DNA from: a virus
Direction: 5' to 3' (one strand)
Virus record (IMG/VR): IMGVR_UViG_3300042309_001504
Location: 58,443 to 122,442 of that record
Length of the DNA: 64,000 nt
In this document: positions 26,326 through 34,514 of the stretch, in pieces
Numbering within the stretch: the first letter of the stretch is position 1
How the letters are laid out: each line of letters begins with the position of its first letter
Notes under the pieces: generated by a model
Database searches by the model: none
Told to the model about the DNA's origin: nothing
The model's input: the letters and a program-made list of their open reading frames with translations, nothing else
Program-made: the position numbers and the translations under genes

Positions 26326-26622
26326 TTATGTTAATGCGTTATACTCAGATATAATATCAAAAACATTTTTACGAATATTAATTCTTTCTTCTGTCGTATA
26401 TCCTATATCGAACATAGAAGATTTGTCTTTATCTATATTAAATCCGTAATATATCTTTTCGCATATAGTATCTATTGTTTTAGCATCTATTTTTTTCTTT
26501 GTAAAAGAAGACATTAATTGTGTTAAAAGTTGAGACGCTGTTTTATCATTATAAATATTACAGCATCTTAGTCTTAACCAATTTAAATGTCTTAATATTT
26601 TAGTATTATCAATGCGATCCAT
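26326..26622 (-). CDS. hypothetical helical protein
   Basis: A 98-residue, all-helical looking protein with two Cys in LRLRCCNIYND and one in DTICEKIYYG. The start MDRIDN is chosen to reduce overlap with the macro-domain gene, with which it remains coupled (14 bp). It may partner the macro domain. No family is recognised. Confidence 0.58.
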   Translation of the reverse strand: MDRIDNTKILRHLNWLRLRCCNIYNDKTASQLLTQLMSSFTKKKIDAKTIDTICEKIYYGFNIDKDKSSMFDIGYTTEERINIRKNVFDIISEYNALT

Positions 26623-27169
26623 AATAAACTTGAACGTTATAGTTAGCCCACGCATCCTCTATGAGTTTTTCTATAAAATTCCATTCTCCTCCAGATTTGC
26701 CACAACCAAATTTAGTAGTAATAATATTTATATCATCCAACTCATTTTTTCTATTCTTATTTAAGTATGAGCATACTGATTCCATAGTTTTTGACAAAGC
26801 TATATAGTCTAACGATCTATAATTTTTAGAATGTTTTTTACATATCATATTTGCAAAAATAATTTTACCAAAATTTTTACCATTAACATTTGGTATTTCT
26901 ACAAACTGAACTGTTCCATAATTTTTAGGACCACTAAGACAATACATATCTAGATTTATTTTGAGCTGTGGTAATAGGTCAAAAATAGTATGAGCAAATT
27001 TAGAATCATCTCTGGAATCTAGACTATAGCATTCTGGAATTAAAAAATTAGAAGTAACAGATGATCTATTATTAATTGTAGTATCAATAACTGATACTAT
27101 ATCTCCCTTAATATAAGATATATTTTTGGGTTTTGATAGATGATATTTTTTATACAATGGCGTTGTCAT
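26609..27169 (-). CDS. macro domain protein
   Basis: A 186-residue protein with an Appr-1''-p type macro domain. NISYIKGDI starts the fold, and NIITTKFGCGKSGGEWNFIEKLIEDAW is the ADP-ribose-binding loop and final helix as seen in phage and bacterial macro domains (FGCGxxGG-W). The family binds or removes ADP-ribose. GGAGG four nt before the ATG and a TTGACC/TACAAT promoter upstream make it the head gene of a unit. Counter-defence against ADP-ribosylating systems is possible but unproven. Confidence 0.78.
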   Translation of the reverse strand: MTTPLYKKYHLSKPKNISYIKGDIVSVIDTTINNRSSVTSNFLIPECYSLDSRDDSKFAHTIFDLLPQLKINLDMYCLSGPKNYGTVQFVEIPNVNGKNFGKIIFANMICKKHSKNYRSLDYIALSKTMESVCSYLNKNRKNELDDINIITTKFGCGKSGGEWNFIEKLIEDAWANYNVQVYYGSH

Positions 27170-27186
27170 GTGTCCTCCATGAAACT

Positions 27187-27214
27187 ATTGTATAGCCTAA
27201 TCGTCTCAGGTCAA
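27187..27214 (-). promoter_or_regulatory. sigma70-type promoter for the macro-domain unit
   Basis: TTGACC (27209-27214) and TACAAT (27187-27192) with a 16-nt spacer on the minus strand, 18 nt before the macro-domain ATG. The -35 overlaps the end of the preceding sulfotransferase gene. Confidence 0.65.
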
Positions 27215-27868
27215 TACCGAATATGCTTGTAGGAATTCTTCATAACTGTTGAATGGTTGATATCCTAATAGATTTTCGGTAGTCCAATCTATATTATCAT
27301 TAATAGTATTGAACACATCTTCATTGATAGACAAAAAATGATTTTTAGGTCTTTTAAACATTATCTTGTGTGGATAAGATACTATATGAAATTGTGATGA
27401 TATATTATGTTTGATATAAATTGTATTTTTGAGACTTAAAAAATTTTCAAATTGTAGTAGATATTTTTGATAAAATCTTAAATCATATAAATATTTTAGT
27501 TTATTGGATCTTAGTTCAAAAATATTTTTGTATCTTTGTCCATTATTCCAATTTCTGTCTTCATAAATTTCATTATTTGTAAATTCTATTTTTGACCACC
27601 ACTCATGTAATAAAAATTGTTTTAAATCTTTGTATGCAAAACCACAATGATGAGGTCTTTTGAATATTGCTACAAGCCAATCGTAAGGATTTCTTGTTAT
27701 ACAAAAAAATATTGTATCGTCTATGCTCTGATCTTCTAGATGTAATGGCGTAAAAAAATGTTTATGTCCAAACTGTTCAGTATATGGTAAATTAAAACTT
27801 TGAGTAATAAAATTCTGTAAAAAGTTTGTTCCAGTATGTCTTTCGCCATATATAGTAAATTGATTCAT
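27206..27868 (-). CDS. sulfotransferase-like protein
   Basis: A 220-residue protein with a P-loop variant that binds PAPS: YGERHTGTNFLQNFI at the N-terminus, and the 3'-phosphate site FFCITRNPYDWLVAIFKRP about 50 residues later. These two elements in this order define cytosolic-type sulfotransferase folds. Sulfation of a glycan or protein is inferred. It is one of five such genes in the window. Confidence 0.78.
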   Translation of the reverse strand: MNQFTIYGERHTGTNFLQNFITQSFNLPYTEQFGHKHFFTPLHLEDQSIDDTIFFCITRNPYDWLVAIFKRPHHCGFAYKDLKQFLLHEWWSKIEFTNNEIYEDRNWNNGQRYKNIFELRSNKLKYLYDLRFYQKYLLQFENFLSLKNTIYIKHNISSQFHIVSYPHKIMFKRPKNHFLSINEDVFNTINDNIDWTTENLLGYQPFNSYEEFLQAYSVLT

Positions 27869-27887
27869 AATATAACTTAATATTATT

Positions 27888-28112
27888 TTACCATTTATTT
27901 AAAGGACATTTTTGATCAAGCCAAGCTAATTTATTCATAAATATTTTTTTATTATTAATATTACACCCACATTCTAAACATTGATTATTATGATATTTTG
28001 GACATTCTATACAAATATTATATCTAATATTAATTTGTTCTTGATTGGCTTTGGGCATACCGTATCCGATATGAAAAATTAAAGCTTTAATAAAATTAAT
28101 TATTTGTTTCAT
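27888..28112 (-). CDS. small Cys-rich zinc-binding-like protein
   Basis: A 74-residue protein. The N-terminal helix is hydrophobic (IINFIKALIFHIGYGM), then a Cys cluster NICIECPKYHNNQCLECGC is followed by a last Cys in DQKCPLNKW. The pattern suggests one or two bound zinc ions. Similar short proteins are common in phages and near glycan genes, but their role is not known. Confidence 0.62.
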   Translation of the reverse strand: MKQIINFIKALIFHIGYGMPKANQEQINIRYNICIECPKYHNNQCLECGCNINNKKIFMNKLAWLDQKCPLNKW

Positions 28113-28329
28113 TTTTAATTTCAACTAATAGATTTTGTTCATTTTGATAAAAAATAAAAATTTGATCTACCATAGTATCATTATCTAACCATATAATATG
28201 TCCATTATTTAAATTAATACATAGTCTTTTGATATCATCTTTAGATTTTTTATAATCACTAGAAATTATATAACATAATTTATTATATAAAAATTTATTT
28301 CCATTTTGTAATTCTTCTAAATATTTCAT
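28096..28329 (-). CDS. small hypothetical protein
   Basis: A 77-residue protein of probable alpha/beta fold (LYNKLCYIISSDYKKSKDD, then GHIIWLDNDTMVDQIFIFYQ). The ATG overlaps the stop of the GT2-like gene and follows GGGG at six to seven nt. It is encoded tightly between sugar-pathway genes; no function can be given. Confidence 0.58.
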   Translation of the reverse strand: MKYLEELQNGNKFLYNKLCYIISSDYKKSKDDIKRLCINLNNGHIIWLDNDTMVDQIFIFYQNEQNLLVEIKNETNN

Positions 28330-29078
28330 TTTATTCCCCATTTTTTATATCCCAATAAATCCCATTTGTTTAATAAATACTTTTCCGGTAATACTAGGTC
28401 GTATCTGTATCTATTGTATATAGAAGATTCTTTATAGTCTTTTTTAATAGATTCTATCATTAATTTTTTATATGATGCAATAGAAACATTTTCCTGTTTA
28501 CAGGATAAAAAAAAATCAACATGTTCGTGTCCGATTTTAATATTATTATCCCATTTGGGTATTTTATTTTTTTTAGCTAAAAAATGATTTAGGACAGCAT
28601 CGCAACCAAATATATCTCCATATGTATAATTTGACTGATAGCACGAAAGTATTCCGTTTGATATAGATATTTCATACGGTGGATTTGGACCAATAATATC
28701 GTAGTCAGACCTGCATAGTATATTATACATTTGTTTTAATATATTTGGATTTGGTGGCATATTGTCATCATCTGCTAAAAAAATATATTCAGTATTAGCT
28801 TCTAATATCGCAATATTTCTACCATAACTAAGTCCAACTATTTTATCTAAATATATATATTTAATGTTTTCTGTTAGTGATAGATTTGAATTTTTATGTT
28901 TTATTGGAGTATCATCAACCAAAATAATATTAATATTTGGATAATAAAGATTCCAAGTATTGATAATCTTTTGACAACATTCATATCTAATAAATGTTTT
29001 TAATAATATTGTAATATTACTATACCAAAATGGATATTCATTAAAAATTTCATCCCATGAATTTTGCATATTGTTCAT
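28326..29078 (-). CDS. GT2-like glycosyltransferase
   Basis: A 250-residue GT-A protein. NITILLKTFIRYECCQKII opens the fold, INIILVDDTPIKHK contributes the uridine-side Asp, and YIFLADDDNMPPNPNIL is the metal site (ADDD). FGCDAVLNHFLAKK and KIGHEHVDFFLSCKQ form the acceptor half. It resembles N-acetylgalactosaminyl/glucosaminyl transferases with this layout. It starts right after the sulfotransferase gene. Confidence 0.82.
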   Translation of the reverse strand: MNNMQNSWDEIFNEYPFWYSNITILLKTFIRYECCQKIINTWNLYYPNINIILVDDTPIKHKNSNLSLTENIKYIYLDKIVGLSYGRNIAILEANTEYIFLADDDNMPPNPNILKQMYNILCRSDYDIIGPNPPYEISISNGILSCYQSNYTYGDIFGCDAVLNHFLAKKNKIPKWDNNIKIGHEHVDFFLSCKQENVSIASYKKLMIESIKKDYKESSIYNRYRYDLVLPEKYLLNKWDLLGYKKWGIK

Positions 29079-29744
29079 TTATAAGAATAGTCCTAAGGAT
29101 AATGTTTGCATTTTAGTATTAATATATAAATCATAATCTTGTTTATATAATGTTTTAATTTTATCTATATTATTTTTATATAAATCTTTTTTAGAAAAAA
29201 TATATTTTGATGATCCGCTTTTATAGCTGTTATTTAACATAAAATTTAAATTATATTTATCGAATAGTTTATTAGATTGTTCAATAAAATTATCAAAACA
29301 TAATATATGAATATTATTTACATATTTTTTATTTATATAGTGATGTTGGTGTCCATATTGTCCAATAAATTTTGGTTTAATTTTATCTAATAAAATTGAT
29401 ATATTTTTATTAAAAGATTCTATATTATCATTATATCTATTATTGATTCCGTCATAATTGGCAAATGGCATATAGTATGTGCTTATAAATCTATCTAGTG
29501 GATTTCTAATAATTAAAAAAAAATTATAAGAATTCCATAAATTTGGATCATCTTTTAATAATAGATGCCATCTTGCTAGTTTGCTATTCTCACCATATAA
29601 ACATGAATATTTTGGATTTATATTTTTATGATACCATTTATCAAATCTGCCCCAATATATATTATTTTTTTGAGCAATATCTTCTATTGTTGTGCCGCCT
29701 GTTCTTGGAATATGAATAAATTTTAATTTTTTATCGTAAAGCAT
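29079..29744 (-). CDS. sulfotransferase, family 2 type
   Basis: A 221-residue protein. FIHIPRTGGTTIEDIA is the 5'-phosphosulfate loop, and FFLIIRNPLDRFISTYYMPF is the 3'-phosphate site. The family transfers sulfate from PAPS to sugar residues. No membrane anchor is present, unlike Golgi homologues, so it acts in the cytoplasm. It abuts the GT2 enzyme and overlaps the next GT gene, which suggests sulfation of the product they build. Confidence 0.84.
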   Translation of the reverse strand: MLYDKKLKFIHIPRTGGTTIEDIAQKNNIYWGRFDKWYHKNINPKYSCLYGENSKLARWHLLLKDDPNLWNSYNFFLIIRNPLDRFISTYYMPFANYDGINNRYNDNIESFNKNISILLDKIKPKFIGQYGHQHHYINKKYVNNIHILCFDNFIEQSNKLFDKYNLNFMLNNSYKSGSSKYIFSKKDLYKNNIDKIKTLYKQDYDLYINTKMQTLSLGLFL

Positions 29745-30288
29745 TATATGTGGATAATATTTTAGGAATATATATAGGATTACTACTTAATGCATAACAG
29801 TTGGTAGCAAAATATCCATCAGCATTATATTTGTCTATATCAAATTTTATATTTTTACAAATATTTTGTTTAACTATAAAGTTATGACTATCTATATAGT
29901 TAACTTGAATATTAGATCCAACCAATCGTAATGTATTATCTTTATTTGCTTGGTCAAATGATATAAAATCATGTTCTGATGACAGCAGTATATCTGCTAT
30001 ATTTTCCCATAAATTTGGATGTATGATAGTATCATCATCGTTGAAATATATATATCCAGTATCTATAATATCAAGTGCAAAATTTCTTTGTGCATGGCCT
30101 ACTACGCTACCATTTTGGGTATATGCATATGTTTTACATTTTTTAGGAATACAATAATCTGTAGGAATTTTTTCTCTATCAAAAACTACAATCCATTCAT
30201 AATATTTGTCTGGAATATTTATTGATTGTTCAATTAATTTTAGATTTTGTGGCCTATTACAAGGAGTAATAATATTTAATAATGTCAT
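29731..30288 (-). CDS. GT-A type glycosyltransferase
   Basis: A 185-residue short GT-A protein. LLNIITPCNRPQNLKLIEQS starts the fold, EWIVVFDREK follows, and YIYFNDDDTIIHPNLWENI is the DxD motif. The size is near the minimum for a catalytic GT-A core. The start overlaps the stop of the methyltransferase gene by four bases. Confidence 0.78.
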   Translation of the reverse strand: MTLLNIITPCNRPQNLKLIEQSINIPDKYYEWIVVFDREKIPTDYCIPKKCKTYAYTQNGSVVGHAQRNFALDIIDTGYIYFNDDDTIIHPNLWENIADILLSSEHDFISFDQANKDNTLRLVGSNIQVNYIDSHNFIVKQNICKNIKFDIDKYNADGYFATNCYALSSNPIYIPKILSTYNALR

Positions 30289-30836
30289 TGTACTATTAAC
30301 CAACTAGAGTCAGTAAAAACCTTATCTGGCTTTTTATATTCATCGACAGCTTTTATCACATCCGGATGATGGTTATCATAATCATGTCCACATAAAAAAT
30401 AATTATTATTTAATAATTGCTTATAATTATTTATATCCTTTTTAACCTGTTCATATGTATGAAGACCGTCTATATAAACCATTAATATTGGAGGTGCATT
30501 TAACATTAAATTATATATTTTATCAATAGCATTATCAGACGTATCTCTAATATGTATTATATTATTAAAAGATTGTATATTTTCTATAAATTTAGTATAT
30601 ACATAATCTAAAGAAGCAAAACCACAAGTAGGATCTTTTGGATCATAGTCATTTATAAATGGATCTATAGAGAATACTGTGTGAAAATATTGTGCAAAGA
30701 ATGTGGTAGATTGGCCTGTGTATGATCCTATCTCTATCATAGAAAAATTATTTAAGTCGAAATTTTTAGATATATAATCTATTAAATCTGATAGACCATT
30801 ATAATTTGGTCTCATATCGTATAAATTTTTATTCAT
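30285..30836 (-). CDS. class I SAM methyltransferase (Methyltransf_24 type)
   Basis: A 183-residue methyltransferase. SMIEIGSYTGQSTTFFAQYF is the SAM-binding loop, VYIDGLHTYEQVKKDINNY and FLCGHDYDNHHPDVIKAV are the family's metal/substrate segments, and the end DSSWLI is shared with the paralogue at 48390-48938. Sugar or small-molecule O-methylation is likely. It sits in a methyltransferase-glycosyltransferase-sulfotransferase run. Confidence 0.84.
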   Translation of the reverse strand: MNKNLYDMRPNYNGLSDLIDYISKNFDLNNFSMIEIGSYTGQSTTFFAQYFHTVFSIDPFINDYDPKDPTCGFASLDYVYTKFIENIQSFNNIIHIRDTSDNAIDKIYNLMLNAPPILMVYIDGLHTYEQVKKDINNYKQLLNNNYFLCGHDYDNHHPDVIKAVDEYKKPDKVFTDSSWLIVQ

Positions 30837-31359
30837 ATTTTTGAAAAATTCCTATACTATCTTGCCAATTATCATCGGGCGGATAATAAGATTTATCTAT
30901 ATAGCTTTCTATAAGATTAATTTTATATCCATTAATGTTTGCCCAATTACATAAAGATCTCCATGAATCTGGATAAAATCTCCAACTATCACTAGGACAC
31001 TTTTGTGGATGATAAGGACCAGAACTTGGGGCACATATATAGATATATCCTTGAGGTTTAATTACTCTACAAATTTCTAAAAAGGTTACCCAAAAAAACT
31101 CATCGTGTTCAAAACAAGAGGATGATACAACCACATCGAAAGAATTATTGTCAACTGGTATTTTATGAGATGTTCCAACAATATCAACATTTGGTCCATG
31201 CTGAACGTCCAATCCTATGTAATTATGATAAGCAAATATAGATTTAAGAGATCCATTTCCTCCGTCCCAAGATCCTATATCTAATATTTTTTTTATAACA
31301 TCAGATTTACAATATTTATCATAAAATAACTTAGCGTTGATATATGCAGATTTATGCAT
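30829..31359 (-). CDS. SAM-dependent methyltransferase
   Basis: A 176-residue class I methyltransferase (Methyltransf_11 style). KILDIGSWDGGNGSLKSIF is motif I, NYIGLDVQHGPNVDIVG motif II, and SFDVVVSSSCFEHDEFF, then EICRVIKPQGYIYICAPSSG, the motif IV-VI region. An upstream in-frame ATG exists; the one chosen reduces overlap with the previous gene. The substrate is unknown; the neighbours point to glycans. Confidence 0.83.
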   Translation of the reverse strand: MHKSAYINAKLFYDKYCKSDVIKKILDIGSWDGGNGSLKSIFAYHNYIGLDVQHGPNVDIVGTSHKIPVDNNSFDVVVSSSCFEHDEFFWVTFLEICRVIKPQGYIYICAPSSGPYHPQKCPSDSWRFYPDSWRSLCNWANINGYKINLIESYIDKSYYPPDDNWQDSIGIFQKYE

Positions 31360-31546
31360 GATTATCTGATTCCCAATCATCCCACAATTCTTCTTCTCTC
31401 ATTCTACTCTTTTTTTGTTTAAACTCTTTAGAATAAAATTTTCTAGCTTCAATATTATCATCAACATCTTTTCTATCTCTGGATTTATTTTGCAAATTTT
31501 TGCGTCTCAAATTCTTTTTATCATTATCAGGTGCAAAGTCCGACAT
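31352..31546 (-). CDS. small highly charged protein
   Basis: A 64-residue protein made almost wholly of Lys, Arg, Asp and Glu (NLRRKNLQNKSRDRKDVDDN, then EFKQKKSRMREEELWDDWE). GGAG five nt before the ATG fixes the start. It is probably helical or disordered and could bind nucleic acid. It is the first gene after a promoter and leads the methyltransferase run. Confidence 0.6.
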   Translation of the reverse strand: MSDFAPDNDKKNLRRKNLQNKSRDRKDVDDNIEARKFYSKEFKQKKSRMREEELWDDWESDNHA

Positions 31547-31574
31547 ATTTTCTCCTATTAGGCTGGTTTCATTT

Positions 31575-31602
31575 ATGATAACATCTGATACAAAATGGTC
31601 AA
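31575..31602 (-). promoter_or_regulatory. possible sigma70-type promoter
   Basis: TTGACC (31597-31602) and TATCAT (31575-31580) with a 16-nt spacer on the minus strand, in a 134-bp gap without a gene (31547-31680). It would drive the methyltransferase, glycosyltransferase and sulfotransferase run to its left. Confidence 0.5.
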
Positions 31603-31680
31603 GATGACATATAAAAATTTTTAAACTTGACAAATGTCATAATTAAGATTATGTATTATGCATGGGGTATGTTAATATTT

Positions 31681-32685
31681 TTAAAGCACTAAAGCTGCTA
31701 TTAAGCATCCTTTGGATACAGCGTGTAAAGGATCATCTGATTGCTTTACTTCTTTTACTGACAATGGAAATCCATTCTCTACTAGTTTTTTAGCAAATAC
31801 TTCTTTGAATCCTTTTGCTTGCGAGGTTCCACCCGCTATGACTATTGTTAGTGGTGTTTTAAATTTAGGTAAACTTTTACTTTCTTTTAAAGCTACTGTT
31901 AATTGTTTTGTAGTATAATCTATTAGTCTTTCATAATAGGAAGATACTGCTGCTAAAATTGGATTATCATTATTTTTTCCAACAGTAAAATCACCATTTT
32001 CTTTTTCTGTTTGAACTACACCATCTGTTTCATTAACAGCAATAGCAGACATATGATCTATCCAATCTCCAGACTTGGTGGTTGAAAATGTTAAAACGGG
32101 TTCTCCATTCAACATAATACAAACATTTACCATTCCAGCACCCCAAGATAAACCAATGCCCGTATAATTATCATTTTCTAATTCTGCATAACATAATGCT
32201 TGGGCTTCATTAATAGATCTTGGATTATAACCACAATCTTTTAAAACTGTTTTTATAACATCCTCATGATAACTAACATCAAAATCTTCATCTTCTTGAT
32301 CTATAGGTTGAGATGGAACACAAAAAACTATTTTTTCATTTTCTGCTTCTGGTTTTCCAACAACCTCTTTTAATATAAACGATAATATTCTTTTTGAATC
32401 TTTTTCTTTTGGAGATACTATACCTCTATACATTGGTCTTTTGGCGCTTTCATTTTTTTCTAATGCTTTATCAATAGCATCTTGTCCTAAAACAATAAAA
32501 GATCCATCTTTATCTTTAACAAAAATTTTACCAGATAATCCTTTTTCTATCATCTTATTGGCAATAATATTTGTTGGCTCAATAATATAAAAAGCGTCTC
32601 TAAAATCTTTATAAGCTATAGAATCATGAGCTACTTTTTTTGATAAGACTATAAAACTTGTACCAACATCTAAACCTTTAGCCAT
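31681..32685 (-). CDS. actin-like / Hsp70-fold ATPase
   Basis: A 334-residue protein of the actin-ParM-MreB superfamily. GLDVGTSFIVL is the phosphate-1 loop, GIGLSWGAGMVNVCIM the phosphate-2 loop, and LTIVIAGGTSQAKGF the adenosine loop. Connecting residues include EAQALCYAEL before phosphate 2. The length suits ParM/MreB-like filament formers rather than DnaK, which has an extra substrate domain. Filament-based DNA segregation or positioning in the cell is inferred. A membrane protein is encoded one base upstream. Confidence 0.83.
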   Translation of the reverse strand: MAKGLDVGTSFIVLSKKVAHDSIAYKDFRDAFYIIEPTNIIANKMIEKGLSGKIFVKDKDGSFIVLGQDAIDKALEKNESAKRPMYRGIVSPKEKDSKRILSFILKEVVGKPEAENEKIVFCVPSQPIDQEDEDFDVSYHEDVIKTVLKDCGYNPRSINEAQALCYAELENDNYTGIGLSWGAGMVNVCIMLNGEPVLTFSTTKSGDWIDHMSAIAVNETDGVVQTEKENGDFTVGKNNDNPILAAVSSYYERLIDYTTKQLTVALKESKSLPKFKTPLTIVIAGGTSQAKGFKEVFAKKLVENGFPLSVKEVKQSDDPLHAVSKGCLIAALVL

Positions 32686-32686
32686 T

Positions 32687-33034
32687 TTATTTTCCTTTAA
32701 TTAAAGAGGATAACTTATCTACTGATTGATCAATATTATCATTAATCTCGATACTATTTGCTATATTGTCGTATTTTTTCTCCATATCCGAAGTATCAAT
32801 ATTTGCAATAAATTTACTATCATCAATAGTAACCTTTTGCATTTTTTCAATAATATTCTGATGATTTTTTATATTTTTTGAACCAACAGAATCATTAGAT
32901 AACAATATATTATTATATTTTACACCACTTTTTTTGCCTATTATCCAACCCAATAAAAATATGCTAATGTAGCACGTTAGTAATAAAAAAGATAATAGGA
33001 CATCTGGATCGATATATGTTGATATGTTCGGCAT
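32687..33034 (-). CDS. membrane-anchored partner of the actin-like protein (inferred)
   Basis: A 115-residue protein with one strongly hydrophobic helix at about residues 11-33 (LLSFLLLTCYISIFLLGWIIG), then a basic stop (KKSGVK) and an extended polar, partly helical tail. Only one base separates it from the actin-like gene, so both are made together. A tail that recruits filaments to the membrane is an attractive model, but no motif demonstrates it. Confidence 0.65.
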   Translation of the reverse strand: MPNISTYIDPDVLLSFLLLTCYISIFLLGWIIGKKSGVKYNNILLSNDSVGSKNIKNHQNIIEKMQKVTIDDSKFIANIDTSDMEKKYDNIANSIEINDNIDQSVDKLSSLIKGK

Positions 33035-33075
33035 GTTTTTTACTATAATCTGTAGTAATCAAATAGGAATAACTT

Positions 33076-33417
33076 ATGAAATACGGTAAAGTATGGGGTA
33101 TCACCCAACAATTATTTAATAAGAATAATGTTGCTATACACAGAATAACTATTAATAAAGGATCATCTTGTTCAGAACATTATCATGATTATAAATATAA
33201 TATGTTCTATATTGAAAAAGGCAAATTACTTATTAAGCATTGGCAAACTGACTATGATCTTGTTGATGAAACCATTTTGGAAGATGGAGAAAGTTCCACT
33301 ATTCCTCCAAAACATTTTCATCAATTTATTGCTCTTGAAGACACTATAGCATACGAAATATATTATGTTGAATTATCGGATAATGATATTAATAGAAAAA
33401 CATGTGGTAAAAAATGA
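33076..33417 (+). CDS. cupin-domain protein
   Basis: A 113-residue single cupin of the mannose-6-phosphate-isomerase C-terminal type. The metal site is CSEHYHDYKYNMFYI (HxH, then Glu in IEKGKLLI) and STIPPKHFHQF supplies the third His. An AGGA precedes the ATG. It is the first gene of the plus-strand cassette and overlaps the next gene as ATGA. Sugar isomerase or sugar-binding roles are likely. Confidence 0.82.
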   Translation: MKYGKVWGITQQLFNKNNVAIHRITINKGSSCSEHYHDYKYNMFYIEKGKLLIKHWQTDYDLVDETILEDGESSTIPPKHFHQFIALEDTIAYEIYYVELSDNDINRKTCGKK

Positions 33418-34514
33418 GATACGTATTAATTGCTAATAATAAAAAATTAAATAGCGAATTTATCAATAAAATTCAACTAGATGCTAAAAATGATATATTA
33501 ATATTTTTTAATTATATGTGGCCATATTTTACTTTTGAAAAATTAAGAAATCATCCTAGAAAATTTTATATAGGAAGACAAAGACCAGTAAAAGAAGAAA
33601 CAAAACATATTCCATATGCTGGAATAGATTTGGTGAAAGAACACGAAAATGAATTTGAGAAAATTTTTTTTCATACTTGTCCGGATCATATGAAAAAATC
33701 AGAAAATTATGATATGCTAAAAAATGCTGTAGATAGTTTTAATTTTGATCCTAATAAATTAGATTGTTTAGAACCTATCTCTAATGGTATTAGAAAAGAT
33801 ATAGGATATCCAAAAGGTAAAAATATGAGTTCTGGTATTATAGCATATGAATATGTAAAGAGAATAAAAGAACCACATGATGATATTTTATTAGTTGGTT
33901 TTACATCGGAATTAGCAAAAAAATTTCATAATGATGATTGGGAATCTAATTATTTTAGATCTCAAATAAAAAGAAACATTTGTAAAAGTATAGGATGTTA
34001 TGATACTGAACAAAAAAAATATATGTATATATATGATAAATTAAAATGGGGATCCTATCTAAAAGGAAATCATGGAGATAAGGCAATAGATATTGTTAAA
34101 TCTTTTAATCCTAAATCTATTATTGATATTGGTTGTGGACCAAATTTATTTTGTAAACAAACTATAGGCGACTACTGTGAATGTGTTGGGGTTGATTTTG
34201 CTGGTAATTTTTTTGATTTATATAGTGATATTTGTGTTGGTCTTGATACTATTAGTGATAAACAATTTGATCTAGTAACAGCATTTGATGTTATGGAACA
34301 TCTACTACCATCGTGCATACATCATGCTTTAAGAGAAATGAAAAGAATATCTAATAGTTTTATTTTTAAAATAGACTATCATCAAAGTATAAAAATCGTT
34401 ATGGGTTCTACATTACATCCAACAGTTAAACCTAAAAAATGGTGGAAAGAAGAAATATCAGAATATTGTTCTAGTATTGATGAATCCAAAGGCTATCTGT
34501 ATGGCAAATGGTAG
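33414..34514 (+). CDS. fusion: sialyltransferase-like domain plus methyltransferase
   Basis: A 366-residue two-domain protein. Residues 1-~190 resemble the sialyl/capsular glycosyltransferase fold seen near GT29/GT42, with NDILIFFNYMWPYF, KIFFHTCPDHM and SSGIIAYEYVKRI, then DDILLVGFT. From about residue 230 a class I methyltransferase follows: SIIDIGCGPNLFCKQ, CVGVDFAG and FDLVTAFDVMEHLLP. No frameshift is needed. Addition and methylation of a sugar by one protein is the natural inference. Confidence 0.72.
   Translation: MRYVLIANNKKLNSEFINKIQLDAKNDILIFFNYMWPYFTFEKLRNHPRKFYIGRQRPVKEETKHIPYAGIDLVKEHENEFEKIFFHTCPDHMKKSENYDMLKNAVDSFNFDPNKLDCLEPISNGIRKDIGYPKGKNMSSGIIAYEYVKRIKEPHDDILLVGFTSELAKKFHNDDWESNYFRSQIKRNICKSIGCYDTEQKKYMYIYDKLKWGSYLKGNHGDKAIDIVKSFNPKSIIDIGCGPNLFCKQTIGDYCECVGVDFAGNFFDLYSDICVGLDTISDKQFDLVTAFDVMEHLLPSCIHHALREMKRISNSFIFKIDYHQSIKIVMGSTLHPTVKPKKWWKEEISEYCSSIDESKGYLYGKW

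Noticed and set aside
33035-33075. Divergent promoter between the membrane partner and the cupin gene
   Set aside because: A TATAAT occurs but the only -35-like sequence is at a 19-nt spacing; not strong enough to list.
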